Source: Calliopum simillimum
Lineage: Eukaryota > Arthropoda > Insecta > Diptera > Lauxaniidae
Reading direction: 5' to 3'
DNA: 64,000 nt
Assembly: GCA_951812925.1 (NCBI GenBank)
Contig: OX638370.1
Coordinates: 108,948,897-109,012,896, forward strand
In this document: piece after piece, positions 1 through 12,910 of the stretch
Layout: each line of letters starts with the position of its first letter
Numbering within the stretch: position 1 is the stretch's first letter
The notes under the pieces: generated by a model
The model's input: only the letters and a program-made list of their open reading frames with translations
Database searches by the model: none
Told to the model about the DNA's origin: nothing
Translations under genes and position numbers: made by a program

Positions 1-475
1 AATTTCCAGCGATTCAACCTTTTTTCTACTACTTAAAAGTACCGCTTCTGTTTTTTGCTCAGCCAGTTGCAAGATCATTGATTGTAGCCATGCTTAAACA
101 TTTAATATTTCAGCAAGTTCAGTGGTGTGGTTAGTCACTACTACAATTGCAATATCATCAGCATACCCAACAATGACCACTCCGTTGGGTTTTTTAACCC
201 CAAAAACCCCATCATACATGCAATTCTATAGAGTGGGGCCCTGAACCTTGCAGTACTCCTGCTGTCACTGAGTAAGTTTGAGGGCCATCATCCGAATCAT
301 GAACGAGGATCCTTTCCGAAAAGTTACCCATTATCACATTTATAAGATAAATAGGTGCTTCAATATTTATAAGAGAATCTATTGTAGCACTTCATTCAGC
401 TGAGTTAAAAGCATTCTTAATATCTAATGACACAACTGCGCAGTATTCTTTCGAGCCTCCTCTCCATCGTGTTCC
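1..475 (-). mobile_element. LINE (non-LTR) reverse transcriptase remnant
   Basis: The minus strand reads in pieces as a non-LTR retrotransposon reverse transcriptase. Near 392-470 it encodes VVSLDIKNAFNSAE, the conserved palm motif with the first catalytic Asp. Downstream come a TAGVLQGS-like segment (expected PQGS) and then GYADDIAIVVV, with the YADD catalytic box at 154-165. A following segment reads LAEQKTEAVLLSSRKK, matching the spacing seen in R1/LOA/Jockey-type ORF2 proteins. Stops and frameshifts separate the pieces, so it is dead. It runs off the left edge of the window. It sits inside the intron just upstream of the first visible sha exon and is antisense to that gene. The clade assignment is uncertain. 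Confidence 0.7.
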
Positions 476-826
476 TTCAAGTTCCCGCCAGGCTATGCTG
501 CAGACTTTTGACTTGTGAAAATGGTCAATTGATTTATTTGGATTGTTTGGTTTATTTGGATTTGCAAAAGAATTTATTTGAAAAGGGTTTATTGGAATAA
601 ATACAAGGTTAATTAGATTTGGAAAAGGTTTAACGAGAAGTGAAAAATCTTTACCGAAATATATCAATTATGACAAATGTTTAATGACTGCAATAGAATG
701 GATAGATTGAGTGTATACATTTTAAGCGAGTTTCTGTCTTAAGTCTTTTGTTTCATTAACTGCATTTATGTATTTTTCAACATAATCTTCACTTTCTCTT
801 TTTCTTAATAAACTTTTTTCTTACAG

Positions 827-3800
827 ACATACGAACACCAGTTTGTGCAGTTACTGGTGCACAGTATTTGACAACAAATGGTTGGACAGACTTGCGAAAT
901 CCCATTGACACCGATTATCCATTTCGCATGTTTCGCGATGAGGGACGCACTTTCTTGCAGGTAGGTGGTTACAGCAACAATAATAACAGCAACTACTCCA
1001 AAACGTCAACAACATATTGCGTGCATTTTAGTGTTGCTTGTTTGTTTAAAATTTTTTTTTTTTTTTTTTTGTGTTTTGGCTTTTTAATTTATTAACTGTT
1101 AAATGTTAACGCGCGCACGCGCATTTATCTTGATTTTAAGCAAGCGAAAAAAAGGAAATTAAGTTGTAGTTTCAGAAGCGTGTCTGCAATTTTCTTTTAA
1201 TTGTAATATATCATATTTGTACTTTTTATTTTCATTAACACCCTATTAATTTCGCTGTGCTCGAAACGGAAATTTTTACTTTTTTCTAACGTTAATGAGT
1301 CTGTGATGGCAAACATGATCAAGTACGCTGACTTTTGCCATCCTATTCATTTTTACGTTTGAACTCTAGTTTTCGAGACATTCAAGTTTGAAAATTTTAT
1401 ACAAAAACTCACAAAAAACACTTATTTTACCATTAAAAACTCAAAAATTTCTTACAATTTCTTTCTTCCTCTACAAAACCAGTGGCTTGGCGAACCAGAC
1501 TTGCGTCAGAAAATGCAAGGTCGCCTCATTGTTGTACACCTCGTGTGCCGTGATATGATGCTAACACTAAATGCCACAAAAGGTAAGCAATTGCACCACT
1601 TACAGTTATTATGTACACTACATCACACACTTTTAACTCACCCACAGATCTCTTTAAACCGAAGCCGCCCAAAAATGTTTTCTCACCATGTGTTGCTTTT
1701 CGTGTAAACGGCAGCCCAGTTAAATATTTTCACAGTAAGTCAGCTCTAAATATTAATTAATTTTCCCCCCACTCCACCAATAAACACACTCACTCACCTC
1801 TACATTCACTCCACTCCATTCATTAGATGTCTCTGAGGTGCTTTTCCAGGCGGAGACCACATCAACGCTTGCCGCCGCCTCCTCCGATGGCATGTCGACC
1901 AAAGAGTATGTGGTCATCGGTGTTTGTAGTCTGCTACTTGGCCTGATTTATGTCTCGTCCGTCTTTCTGTATCTGCACATGAAAAAGCGCAAGACGCGCG
2001 AACAGAGTCATATGCGCAACAACTCACTGGATGATCTGGCGAATGAGATTAATTATCCCAAGAATGATCAGGTTACATTCGGTGCACCATTTAACCGCAG
2101 CGGCAGCATTTATTCGGGCACCAGCTTGGCAACCACATCAAATGAGCCACGTTCACGCGCCAGCATTGGCAGCGCAGTGGGCGTACATCTTAAGGGTGAA
2201 GAGATGGGCATTGTGAAGAGCAATCCGTTGCTGCAACATTTCCCACAATTAAGTGAATTGCATTCGGGCTTTACAAGTGATATTTCCAATTCGAATTCAG
2301 AGTGTGAGATGGATAGCAACGGCGGTGGTGGCGGTCCAAGTGGATATAATGAAAAATTAAAGCAGGTTTGTATGGGGGAGGGAAAGTCTAAGCCGTGGGA
2401 TTGAAGCAAACTAAATATACTTTAACCAAAAGTCCTTCTTTAAACAGTTACAAACAGCAGCATTGGTGCATCCAGCGAGTGGTAACTCACATCAAGCAGC
2501 CACGTCTGGACAAAACAATGCCTCGAATAATAGTGCGGATTCAACGGGAGACAATGCCGAAACTTCATCACAAGACCAAGAATGTCTGCCCGTGGAAAAT
2601 GTCTCAATTGTGGAGGATATGATGACAGAGGAGAAACTCGAGCAAATGCGTGCTATGATCAATGGCACCGTACGCAAGAAGCTCTACTTCAACCCTGCAT
2701 ACTTTGAACCGCATCTACTAGCGGTAATTTAAATGTCACATTTTGAGCGTTACACAACATACTAACTTGATTTATTTCATCCTCTAGCAACCGCCACCTG
2801 CGGCCATTGAATTTCTCACGAAAATACGTGAAGTCATCGCCATTGCCAAATATAAAATGGCCACGAAACGCTATCAACCATCGCTCATTGTCATACCAGA
2901 GGAGGGGCCGTTGCGCTCAAGCACGCCCTCACTCTACAGCTCACAGTTGCAAATGTCCGGTGGCACCGATGGTTGCCGCGGCTGTGCCACCAATCGTTGC
3001 TCTGGACACATCAAGAATTGTGGTGACAAACGCAACAGCATCGAGAAGTGGCTACAGTCAGTGCCGCTCACTGATACCAACAAAACGTCGGAAAATCAAT
3101 CCTCTGCAGGTGAAACGCATCAAAACGGTGAGAAATCAAACGAAGAACAAACGCACTCATGCGATAAGTCAAATGGCAATCAGCAACAACAGCAGCAGCA
3201 GCACCGAAGACACCGCGCACCACCCGCACCATCCACACCTCGTAGTAAGGCCGCCGCATCACAGCAACGCAAGGAAATCTCACCTCCGAAACAGCGTCCA
3301 CCGCCACCACCAACACCAACGCCGCAGTCCAACTCAAGTCAATCCAAGTCAGCGGCACCTTCGCCACTGCGTCCGCATGTCATTGAAATACGACACGATA
3401 ACTCGCCATATGAATTGCACAACAAGGCTTCGAAACATGGCAGCTCCTCTGTCACCGTAAATCGCAGCTTTGATGCACTGTCCGCTGCACTCTCCAATGC
3501 TGCCAACATCTACGGCTTTGCCGAAATGGGTGGTGAAATCTACAACAATCCGAAATTCTCGCTGCATGACTCACCCTCTGCTTCACAGCGTAGTCGCAGC
3601 TCTTCACATCGCTCCAAATCATCGCGGAAGCGACTTGAAGTACTTGATCAATATGCTGCCGCTTCAACCCCCACGTCACTAAACTCCGCCGATCGCGAGC
3701 ATTATGAAATGCTGCGCAACATGAAGCAGGCGCCCGACATGGTATATGATGCCATCGCACGAGATTACAATGCAACGCTTGTCGATTCCAACTGCAACTA

Positions 3801-6800
3801 CCACTTGGATATACCAACGCCTGATTATGACAGCACTTTGGAGAAAAAAATCAAGGATATCTACTATAACACAGCGTTAAGCAGCGCACCTTCAGTGCCA
3901 ACGCCTGACTACAGCACGCTGAGTAAGAAGTCGTTGCGTCAGTGCCAGCCCGATTCGCCGATTTATCGGCGTAAGTCACCGCAGTACCTCATTGTCGACT
4001 ATGAGACTGATAGTTTAGAGCGTCTTGCTGCCTCAAAGCGCAAATCATCGCAGTCATCGTCATCACCCTCCTCGGATGTGAGCTCACAACTGAGCCCTAG
4101 CCTAAGCACTGCTCTGCCGCTGGAAGAAGAACTCGAGATCAGTCATACTGTTTATGACAAAGTGAATGGGTTTCGGAAGGAGGGTAATATGAAGAAGAAA
4201 GTTGCAGCCAAGCCCGAGAATACTGCAGCAAAACAGAAGGAAATTGAAGCGCGTATTAAATATGATACGCCCTTTCATGGCAGCATGACCATCGAAGTGG
4301 AGCATGAGCCACCGTCTGACATGGAACTCTCGACAGACAGCGATCAATATGAACCGGATACGCTCGATCGTAAGCCAAAAAAGCATAGCTTTTGTGACGT
4401 CAATGCCTGGTCGGAGCACATGCAAAAGGCAAAGAATTTCGTCAATGAGCAAGGCGATTGCGATGGCAAGTTAGCGGTAAGTTACCATCACTTGGAAAAT
4501 ATGAACTCATTACCGGAGCTCAGGACGGCAGCACAGCCTGCGGCACAAACGTTTATGCTGTGTCCAAGCAATTCATTTCGCAGCGAAACACCAAATCACG
4601 GGCAACGTGCTACACAGCAGTGCAGACAACATAGCAATGTCACTGGGATTAACGCACCGGAGCATGAGCAGGTGTCGCGTCGTCCTTCATTTGAAAGTCT
4701 ACGAGAAATTTACCAGTCTAAGCTGGTGCGACAGCACAGCCAGAGTAGTCAGGGAAGCCACGGCAGTCAACGGAGTTCTGTTCAGCAACAGGCAGCTAAA
4801 GTGAATGGTGGAGTGGTGGATAAAGGTGGACGACTGCTGACGCTTGAAGCAAAACATAGTCGTAGGCAACGGCTGATGGAGCAGAAGCTGCCACCACCAG
4901 AAATTGAAACCGAAGTAGTAGAGAATAAGACCACAATCAAAATACGTACACCGACTATGAATCGTCCAGTGCTTTCCAGTGCCAATAGAACAATTGCTAC
5001 CTCAAGTCCAATAGCAGAGGTGCACAATGGTTCATCTTCGCCGACAAATTCTTCGTCCACTGCGCCGAGTACAAAGCAGTCGGGTGCCAAACCAGCGACA
5101 AAAGGTTTCTATGAGTTGACAAAAAACTTTAATGCATGGAATAACAAGCACAATGAGAGTGATCGCAATACGCAGCCGCAGAAAAAACGTCCACCACCCG
5201 CTTCACCACCACCAGCACCACCACCCACCTCTGCGTCAACAACATTGACCAGTCAGCGCAGCATGAAAAGCGAACGTAGTGAGAGAAGTGAACGCAGCAA
5301 TGCATCATCTCTGAACTGTCAACATCTCCATCGTCCAGGTCATTTCTATCAAAATCAAACGCAGTATCAGCTGAATCAGCTGACTATTAACAGCAACGGT
5401 ACGAGTAATGCCACCGAGGAGGAAACCGCAAGCAATCACAGTGAATCCACAGAAGTAACGGGTGTTTCCGATACACAAGCCAACTCGGAGTTTGGTGGTT
5501 CCTGCAATAACACGCTAAGTAACGATATGCAAAAACCAGCACGCGCAACAGAAGCAACAATAGCACCCATGGACAACATCAGCCTGAAAGTGATTGCTGA
5601 AGATGAATGCAATCACAAGAGTCGGCGCAACAGCATAAGCAGCAACCACTACGAGACGCCAGTGAAGAGTTTGCATGACTCGCCACAAGTCATAAAGAAG
5701 CTACAGGAGCAGGAGCATGTTGTCGACTACCGGGCATATACGCCCACGCCCTACAATGGATTGCGCAATGACTACAGCCTCAACAAGTATTTGAATCGAC
5801 GCAAGTCACACGATCACTCCGCCGATGATGACACAACTAGCCGCGACTCATGCAATGACACATCCTCGCAATTGGAAGCAAACAACAACACCAAGAATGT
5901 TGTAGATACCACAAACGATGCGGCGAAGTTACTCGATCGCGTTGATGTGATTTCGCTGAGCTCCCGCTCAAATCGCAGCAGTAGTCGTCTATCAGATCGA
6001 ACCAAGGAAATGTATCGCAATGCGGGCGTACCAGTAGGCATTGCATATCCACAACGCAGTAACGCGAACAGTAACAACAACAACAACAGTAATAGCAGCG
6101 CAACAACCGCAACCACCAATGTGCAGACGGTCTATCGCTGCGAAATTGAACCTATGCAGTTGACGCATGGCATGCAAATCGCCATGGGCTTAAAAGATCG
6201 CGCCAAAAAGGCAAAGGATCTGAAAAATGCCTGGAAGAAGTTTGTCAGCATGGCTGCTGCTAAATTTAGTCCAACTGCAAGTCCTGCACCGCCATTTGAG
6301 AAAAAGACTGCCGCCAGTTTTCTGGAGGCACTTGAACGTGATGAGGGCATCTCTTCGCTGATCGATGATCATCCACAGGTCTCGACGCCGAAAAGCAGCT
6401 ACTCAGCTCCCGCCAGTCAAAATTATTACGAGCAACGTTTTGGCACAGCGCGTTTGCAAGAAATGGATAGCGGTTATATGAGCGCCGATTCGGGTGAGGT
6501 GTACAAGCGCAGTTTCTATGATCGCTACAATTTCCGTATGATGTCGGGTCGTGATCGCGTAATACGCGTCGATACTATCGAGGATAATTCAGATGGCGCC
6601 AGCACGTTAACTGAACGCCAACCCGAAGGTAGTGGCAGTAGGCGTGCGAGTATCTTGGATAGCAATCGTTTTGAGGATTTTGAACATATGGGCGAACCAC
6701 CAGAAGCAGCAGACTCTGAGATGGAACAGCGTTGTGATTCGGATGCTGATTCGGATAAGACGCTGACTAGAACCAATGCGCAGCGGATAAGTGGTGGAGG

Positions 6801-6978
6801 TGGTGGTAGCGGCACGCAAAATATTTATTCATCTGAAGATGAGCGGGGAGGCAACAGTGGTGCATCGTGTGGATCATCGGAGACAGATGGTGAAACAAAT
6901 GTTGAGGATATGTGGGAATCGGGAGCGGAGAGTATAGAAACACATTCGGTGCTATATAAGAACGTGAGGAAGAAGTAA
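827..6978 (+). CDS. sha: shavenoid-like single-pass membrane protein, 3' six exons (5' end outside window)
   Basis: Exons, from splice sites and continuous frame: 827-960, 1483-1582, 1648-1734, 1827-2365, 2448-2723, 2788-6978. All introns are GT-AG. About 1,774 residues are encoded here, and the start lies upstream of the window. The N-terminal part looks extracellular, with PVCAVTG, HLVCRD and SPCVAF cysteines. A hydrophobic segment around nt 1900-1978 (EYVVIGVCSLLLGLIYVSSV) is followed by a basic stop-transfer run. The rest is a long, probably disordered cytoplasmic tail: a Cys cluster (GCRGCATNRCSGHIKNC, 2974-3024), a polyQ tract, proline-rich stretches near 3290-3330 and 5187-5235, Ser-rich blocks, and repeated PTPDY motifs near 3810 and 3898. 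Drosophila shavenoid is needed for wing-hair and denticle actin outgrowth and for sensory neurons. The identification rests on remembered similarity of the extracellular and membrane region, so the symbol is likely but not certain. Confidence 0.66.
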
Positions 6979-7905
6979 AAGGTATGAGGAAGTTATTTCA
7001 TGAGGAGTTTTAAATTCACACGAAAAATTTCGAGAGAACTTTGTTGGAAACTCAGCGTTAATTTGAGGAAGAGAGATTTGAGCATGGGCATGCAAGCAAG
7101 AAAGTGTATGGATGGCTTAGTGGGTAAATGCCTTTTTGTAAATTTTGTAGTTCTAAATAGAGTCTATGATGTAACTTAGGTGCAATAAATTTTTCTTTAG
7201 ACCTCGTGTATAAAGTGCAATAGTTTTTTAAACTTTTAAGGAAAACTACACTTAGTGCAATTTCTTATTTAAGTAAACGTATAATTAAACATTAGGAATT
7301 TGAAAAATGTGATATTTTTCCGCTGACTTGGGCCGGAATGTGCAATCTTAAACTTAAGACGCAATATTAGTTTAAGATTATTATAATAACTAGCTAACTC
7401 GAATGGAGCGTTTGTCCTGACGGAACAATGCTAAGCTCATTATTTTAAGAATAGGATTATGTAGTACTTATATACGTATTTTATTTAAACTTTCAATGCA
7501 TTGATTAGCAGCTATGAAATCCAAATAGTTAAATATCTTTCGAGATTATGCCAGATTTTATGTTGGATGTCATAAAAATGTTGTATAACTCATGTCTCTG
7601 GATTTTTTTTATACATTATGTATAACCTATATACGTAGATTTATTCATGGAAATATGCTTAAATGTCTTAAATGTTTATATGTAGTTCGTAATATTTAGT
7701 GCAATAATTAGTTTTTTTACAATCAGGTTAACTTTTGCAATAATTAGCCTAAAATGTCGAATAGCTTAATTTATTTTATAAAAATCTACTTATGTATAAA
7801 AGTAGTGCAATTAAAATGTCAATAGCAAAATTAATCTTATATCGTATTTATTTATGCAGATTTTTGTACAATTCGAATACAATAAATATTTTTATGTAGC
7901 AAAGT
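6979..7905 (+). other. 3' UTR of the sha-like gene with alternative poly(A) signals
   Basis: AT-rich sequence follows the stop codon. AATAAA signals occur at 7184-7189 and 7881-7886, which would give short and long 3' ends. A GTGCAAT motif recurs through the UTR (near 7180, 7214, 7254 and 7698). No ORF is present. The actual 3' end is inferred only from these signals. Confidence 0.5.
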
Positions 7906-8518
7906 AAATGAAGTGTATCATTCAAATATCTTCTTTAGTTAGCTGACGTAACAAAACTCTGTTGCCCGAAATTAATTTTTACTAAAACTGGTAAACTGCA
8001 TAATTAACATTTTTACGAAGTAAAGTCTTTGGATGATAGTGTTCAGAACACGCTATTTTCAGCCATATGGCGTACATCCAGGATGTAGTGTAGTTCACTT
8101 TTGCCAAGAAGATCGATTAGCTTAAAGCTTTCTTCTTAAATCTTAAGTACCTTTGACTTTTTCAATTGGATCATTACATTCAGAGATATCAACCTTTAAA
8201 TTTGTTTTACATACTACTAAATGAACCACGCAGACCGAACCATACCATGCTTCAGAGACATTCTTGCATCTGTACAAGTTTTCGTAAAATGGTTCGAGCC
8301 ACTGATGCGAACCGCGTAGATTTTTGAACCGGTTACAGCCCTGATTTTGACGAAATAAAGTCTAAAGTAAATTATGTCATCAGCCTTTTCAGATTACGGC
8401 ACAATGACAATCACAAATATTAATATTTTAATACATTTTGCGACTTACACTTTCAGACCATTTCCGACCAAATATATCTCAGGGTCTTCCAAAAAAAAAT
8501 GTTCTACTATTCAAACTT
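7906..8518. other. spacer with nothing recognised
   Basis: No splice-compatible coding frame, tandem array or element terminus was seen. Composition is less extreme than in the surrounding repeats. Confidence 0.4.
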
Positions 8519-8862
8519 ACACTCTGGTTGCTTTTTAATCGGTCGGTTTTTACTCTGAGCGAAGAGATATATAACCAAGAGACGCAAAGAAGCACTGTAG
8601 CAATTTTTTGGAGTTTGTATTAGCCATAGACGGTAGTTTGGACGAATTTAGAAGTTGAACGGCAGCGTAATTCAACCAAAAAATCTGTATACATCTCTTC
8701 TCATCCGCATTACGCTGCCGTTCAACTTCTAAATTCGTCAAAGCTACCGTCTGTGAACAATACAAACCTTAAAAAATTGCTCCAGTGCTTCTTTGCGTCT
8801 CTTGATATATATCTCTTCGCTCAGAGGTAAAAAAGACCACTTAAGTAGCGACCAGAGTAGAG
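8519..8862. repeat. foldback/MITE-like element, 344 bp long inverted repeat
   Basis: The left arm (8519 to about 8668) is the imperfect reverse complement of the right arm (about 8709-8862). Matching blocks include ACTCTGG...CCAGAGT at the ends, CTGAGCGAAGAGATATAT paired with ATATATCTCTTCGCTCAG, and ACGGCAGCGTAAT paired with ATTACGCTGCCGT around a loop of about 40 bp. No coding capacity is present, so it is probably a non-autonomous foldback DNA transposon. Confidence 0.8.
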
Positions 8863-9016
8863 TTGCGTATGAGAAATGAGAAGGTTTGTGTATTTACTAT
8901 TCTGCATTATGGCACAATGAAAAAATAAATATTTCACAAGTTGAAGCCGCTGGTAATCCAGTCGCCCAATCGGAAAAATGTTCACTTTTTGTTCATTTTC
9001 ATGCTCGCATCGTATA

Positions 9017-9474
9017 AAGGGTGTTTTTCTACGCACGATAGAACATGAAATTGTGAAAAATAACACACAAAATTAAATTGTAATCAACAATTTTTTTTAT
9101 TCAAAAGATCCATAATGGCATTAATATTTAAATATGACTTTGAGCATATGAGTACCGCGTATGGACGTCCAATTTTTCGAGCACTACCGGCCGTATGTCA
9201 CATATAACACGAACAATGCTGGCCTCCAAGGCGTCAATTGTTGCTGGCTTATCAGTATAAACCAGCGACTTCACGAAGCCCCACAGGAAATCACTGAGAG
9301 GTTTCAAATCGTCCGACTGTGGAGGCAAATGATAGATCCATTTCTCGAAATCAACTTATTCATGATAAATTGCCAGAGTATACTGAAACAAATAAAAAAA
9401 ATGTTCATCAAAATTTAATTTTTTGTGCTATTTTTTACAATTTCAAGTTCAATGGGGCTTAAAAAAACACCCTT
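9017..9474 (-). mobile_element. 458-bp internally deleted DD41D (rosa-like) transposon derivative
   Basis: Both ends carry the inverted terminal sequence AAGGGTGTTTTT and are flanked by TA (9015-9016 and 9475-9476), the target duplication expected for Tc1/mariner elements. The minus strand between 9128 and 9328 encodes a transposase C-terminus, with segments such as FVKSLVY and CDIRP. These match FWGYVKSLVYANKP and ADIRPHMLEK in the full-length element at 40795-42089. The upstream two thirds of the transposase are missing, so it cannot move by itself but could be a substrate for the intact copy's enzyme. The copy is diverged from the intact one, including in the terminal repeats inside the first 12 bp. 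Confidence 0.8.
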
Positions 9475-9476
9475 TA

Positions 9477-10712
9477 TATATTAATTTAGGTTATTTGTTT
9501 CTGTGAAAAGGCCAAAACGAAATCTACGAAAAATTCTAAGTAAACTTTCCCAACGAACTATGCATCTAAAATCAAGATCTAGCTCACACCAAGAGACATA
9601 AAAATTCACATTTAAAAAAATTTTAATTCTTCAAACAAAAATCTTCATGTCTCTCTTGGGGAGCTATGTTTTAACTTTAGACCCCTAGTTTCTCAGGATA
9701 GTTTTCTTAGAATTTTTTTTTTAAATTTCGTTTTGCTATAAACCTATGGCTCTTTACTTCAAGAAATGTAAATCGTATTTTTTTAATACAAATAAATGTA
9801 GTATCCTTGCGGATCCGATTGAAAAGCCTTCTTCTATATGGGTGGAAGTTTCCAATTTTTTTAAAATAAAAATAATTTTCTGAAAATTCTGTAAATACTG
9901 TTGCCACCCTTCATAGTTATTCTTTCTATGGTGCTGAAACTAATATCCAGCTGAATTGCATCTCTAATTTTTTTATCACCTGATTTAGGGTTTTTCATAA
10001 TACTTAGTGAAAAATTCTGAGCTACAGCCGTACAAATAAAAACAAAAGAAAAGTTTTCATAATGTAAACCCTTATTTGACTATCATTAACGGTTGTTTTA
10101 GCAAAAAATCATCTTCCTCCATCTATTCCACACTTTCACTACATATTATGCTTAATATTGTTAACCTAAACAAAATATTTGCTTGATATTTCTTTCTGAG
10201 ATAGCCCGTTAGAAAAATTACCCAATATCATTTGACTTGTTGACGAGTTTTATATGTAACAGCGTATTAAAATAAAAGACTTTTTTCCTTAAACTGCTCC
10301 GAACACTATAAAAATTGGTCTAGAATTAATCGCCCAAATCATCAAAATGACAAAGCAATGTTATAACTGCTAAAAAATGCAACGTTTTTGACAGTAAAGT
10401 GATTGAAACACGAAAAAAGAGCAAGCAGTACATGCCTTGAGCTCTGGAATTTTGAGTCCTTTTGTTATGGTTCCGATTCTAAAGAATTAATATTTTGGTT
10501 TTTGTTAAGGACTAGGTAATAAGCGAAGCTAATAAAAACAACATCAAACTGAATCCACGAATATTGTTGAATAAAAATATTTAGGTTTTCCTTCGACAGA
10601 AGCATTTGAGAAGCACTATATTTAAATGAGCAGATTAGATATTTTGTATGAGAGTTTTTGACAGAGAAATCAATTCATTGACTACCTAGCTTTTTAAACT
10701 CAAATGATGTTA
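9477..10712. other. AT-rich spacer, nothing recognised
   Basis: About 1.2 kb without a supported gene, RNA gene, tandem array or obvious inverted repeat. Short open frames lack splice context and family motifs. Confidence 0.4.
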
Positions 10713-10973
10713 TATCGTCACTCTTATTCCAGATTCACGAAAGAGCCAATTTTTCAGTTTTGAACAAATGTGATTTTCTTTTACAAAATAGTTCAATAAA
10801 GATGTGCCAGAAGTATGAAAGCGATATCTGAAGTAGTTTAGCAACAAATGCTTAGTTTATAAACCGAAAAAGCAGAATTTTCATATAATTTTAATATTTT
10901 TAGAAATTTTGAATAGCAATAACTAAAAATCAATAATTTTTACTTTCGTGAATCTGGCCTAAGAGTGTCGATA
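10713..10973. repeat. 261-bp MITE with about 31-bp terminal inverted repeats
   Basis: The left end reads TATCGTCACTCTTATTCC followed by AGATTCACGAAAG. The right end is its near-perfect inverse, CTTTCGTGAATCT then GGCCTAAGAGTGTCGATA. There are three mismatches in the outer 31 bases. The inside is AT-rich and non-coding. The superfamily cannot be assigned from the termini alone. Confidence 0.72.
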
Positions 10974-11706
10974 CAGCAAATTTTTTACAAATTGAAAACT
11001 ACATTTTTAATAAAAAATAAAATAGAAGCTTTTCCGAATGGGCAGGTTGCACAGCCAAAGCGACCTCTACTTGTAAACTATTTATTTTTCAAATCCAGGA
11101 CACAAACCACTACGATAATAACAGTTTGATAACATTTTCTATAACAACACCTCTCTATTTCTCTTTTGCCATTACATTTTAATTCACAATAAAATGTTAT
11201 TAGCAGTGCAACGAACGCCTGAAAGTATGCTTGAAGAATTTTAAAAATATGCAACCAACAGCTGGTGTTGATTAATAGAAATAATTAAATTTGCATAAAT
11301 TAATACATTTTTTTAATTAATTACTACCAATGAATTATTTTATTTATATGTAAATTGAAGCAGAAAAGGCTCTAATGAAGCAATAAGCAACTTTTTTTGC
11401 ATTGTTTCATCAAATGATAAATGATATCTACCTACCCTGCCAACTGTCAACTGCGGCTGCTGCAAGCTGGCCAAAACCGCAGCGTATTAATAACCAGTTC
11501 TGTTTATTGTTACAAATATCAAATAGTAATTTCTTTAACCCTTCATCACGCAGCTAGTACTTTGAGGGATATTTCTTTATACGCTTAAACGCTTTGTAGC
11601 TTTGCAGCTTTTGTAGCTTTACAGTTTTATAGCTATATAGAAATTCTAGTTCAAACAAAAATGTTATAACTATTCACAAAAACTTTTGTGGGCAGGGGTT
11701 TTCATA

Positions 11707-12910
11707 GGGGAAAGTGGGAAATTTTTTTTCGAAGCTCCATAAAATGAATAAAACTCCTTATTTTTTCATGGTTCAACTTTCTATAATAAAGAAAATTAAA
11801 TAAGCTATATTTTTGCCGAAGAAACGAAACGAAAATATGGATTTTCTGTTGAGTACGACGCTTTGATCGAGGATGCCCAAAATGGCACAAATTAAAAATC
11901 GTGGGGTAAAGTGGAAAACTTTCAAAACTCATAAAAACTAATACAAATGTTGGAAAAAAGTTCTAATATCTTTATTGTAAGTCAAAAAAGGTTCAAGGAA
12001 CACACCCATAGGAGTAAATATGAAAAGAAATAATGATTTTGCTGGAAAAAAATATATGAAAAAATGTGTTCAAAAACATTTGTGAAATAGTAGCTTATTC
12101 GTTGTTCTCTGATGAAACATCAAAGTCCGAATCACAGTGTAATTAATAAAAGAAGCTTGTAGTGAGATTAACGCATTTCAAGTGAAATGGGAGTTGACAA
12201 TACTTTAGGTTGCATTTGATGGTATTGTGTCTGGTCATAATTTCGGGCATGAGTTCCATGCAAATGGTGCAAAAATCACGATCTTCAACTGAGCTAGAAC
12301 TTCTTTGTTTCTTCTTTGATGCTTTCTTTGCTGGTGGTGCTTTTTTGCTCCTGGTACTCGATTTTTTGTGATTCGTTTCCCTCTTTCTTCGGTTTATTTG
12401 CTAAACGTTTCTCAGCTGCTTTTTGCAACTCTCTTAGCTTTTCGTGAGTGTTTACTCACAATATAAATGTACAACACTTATTTGGATCATGAAATAGTAT
12501 AATACGTTGACAAGTGGGGACTAGCAATCTTGAAACAACATTTCCCACTTTACCCCATAAGAAATTTCCCACTTTACCCCGATACCACATTTTGCAAAAA
12601 ATGTGAGCTTCATTCTTTCACTCTATGAATTACACGGAATCCTTTTGCGTTATCAAAATTAAGACTACAAAGAATATTTTTGTTTACTTACAATCGGCTT
12701 TTCTCCAGAAACAGTAAAAATATCGATGCTTAAAAATTTCAAAATCACTTAAAAACTTTACATGATTCCAGAGATCACAAAAATACGTATCCACGCATCG
12801 CTATACCATAAAGATTTGCTTATGGACATTGCAAGTAAGTACATGTTAGAAGCGCATGACAGCTATACTTTGTAAGTTTGCCCGAAAAGGGGCATTTCCC
12901 ACTCTACCCC
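11707..12910 (-). mobile_element. decayed DNA transposon with pogo/Tigger-like PHD-type C-terminus
   Basis: The ends form an imperfect inverted repeat (GGGGAAAGTGGGAAAT at the left, ATTTCCCACTCTACCCC at the right), with TA next to the left end. On the minus strand, about 12450-12110, two frames joined by a frameshift read KLRELQKAAEKRLANK and then DRDFCTICMELM ... IKCNLKYC ... FHLKC. That is a Cys/His zinc-binding pattern like the PHD-type finger at the C-terminus of many insect pogo-class transposases. Additional internal copies of the terminal motif occur near 11901 (forward) and near 12542 and 12567 (inverse), so it may be a nested pair. It is inactive. The class assignment is moderate at best. 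Confidence 0.5.

Noticed and set aside
5814..6119. Minus-strand frames opposite the sha tail with Leu/Val runs
   Set aside because: They are shadows of the AAC/AGC-rich coding strand of the large sha exon.
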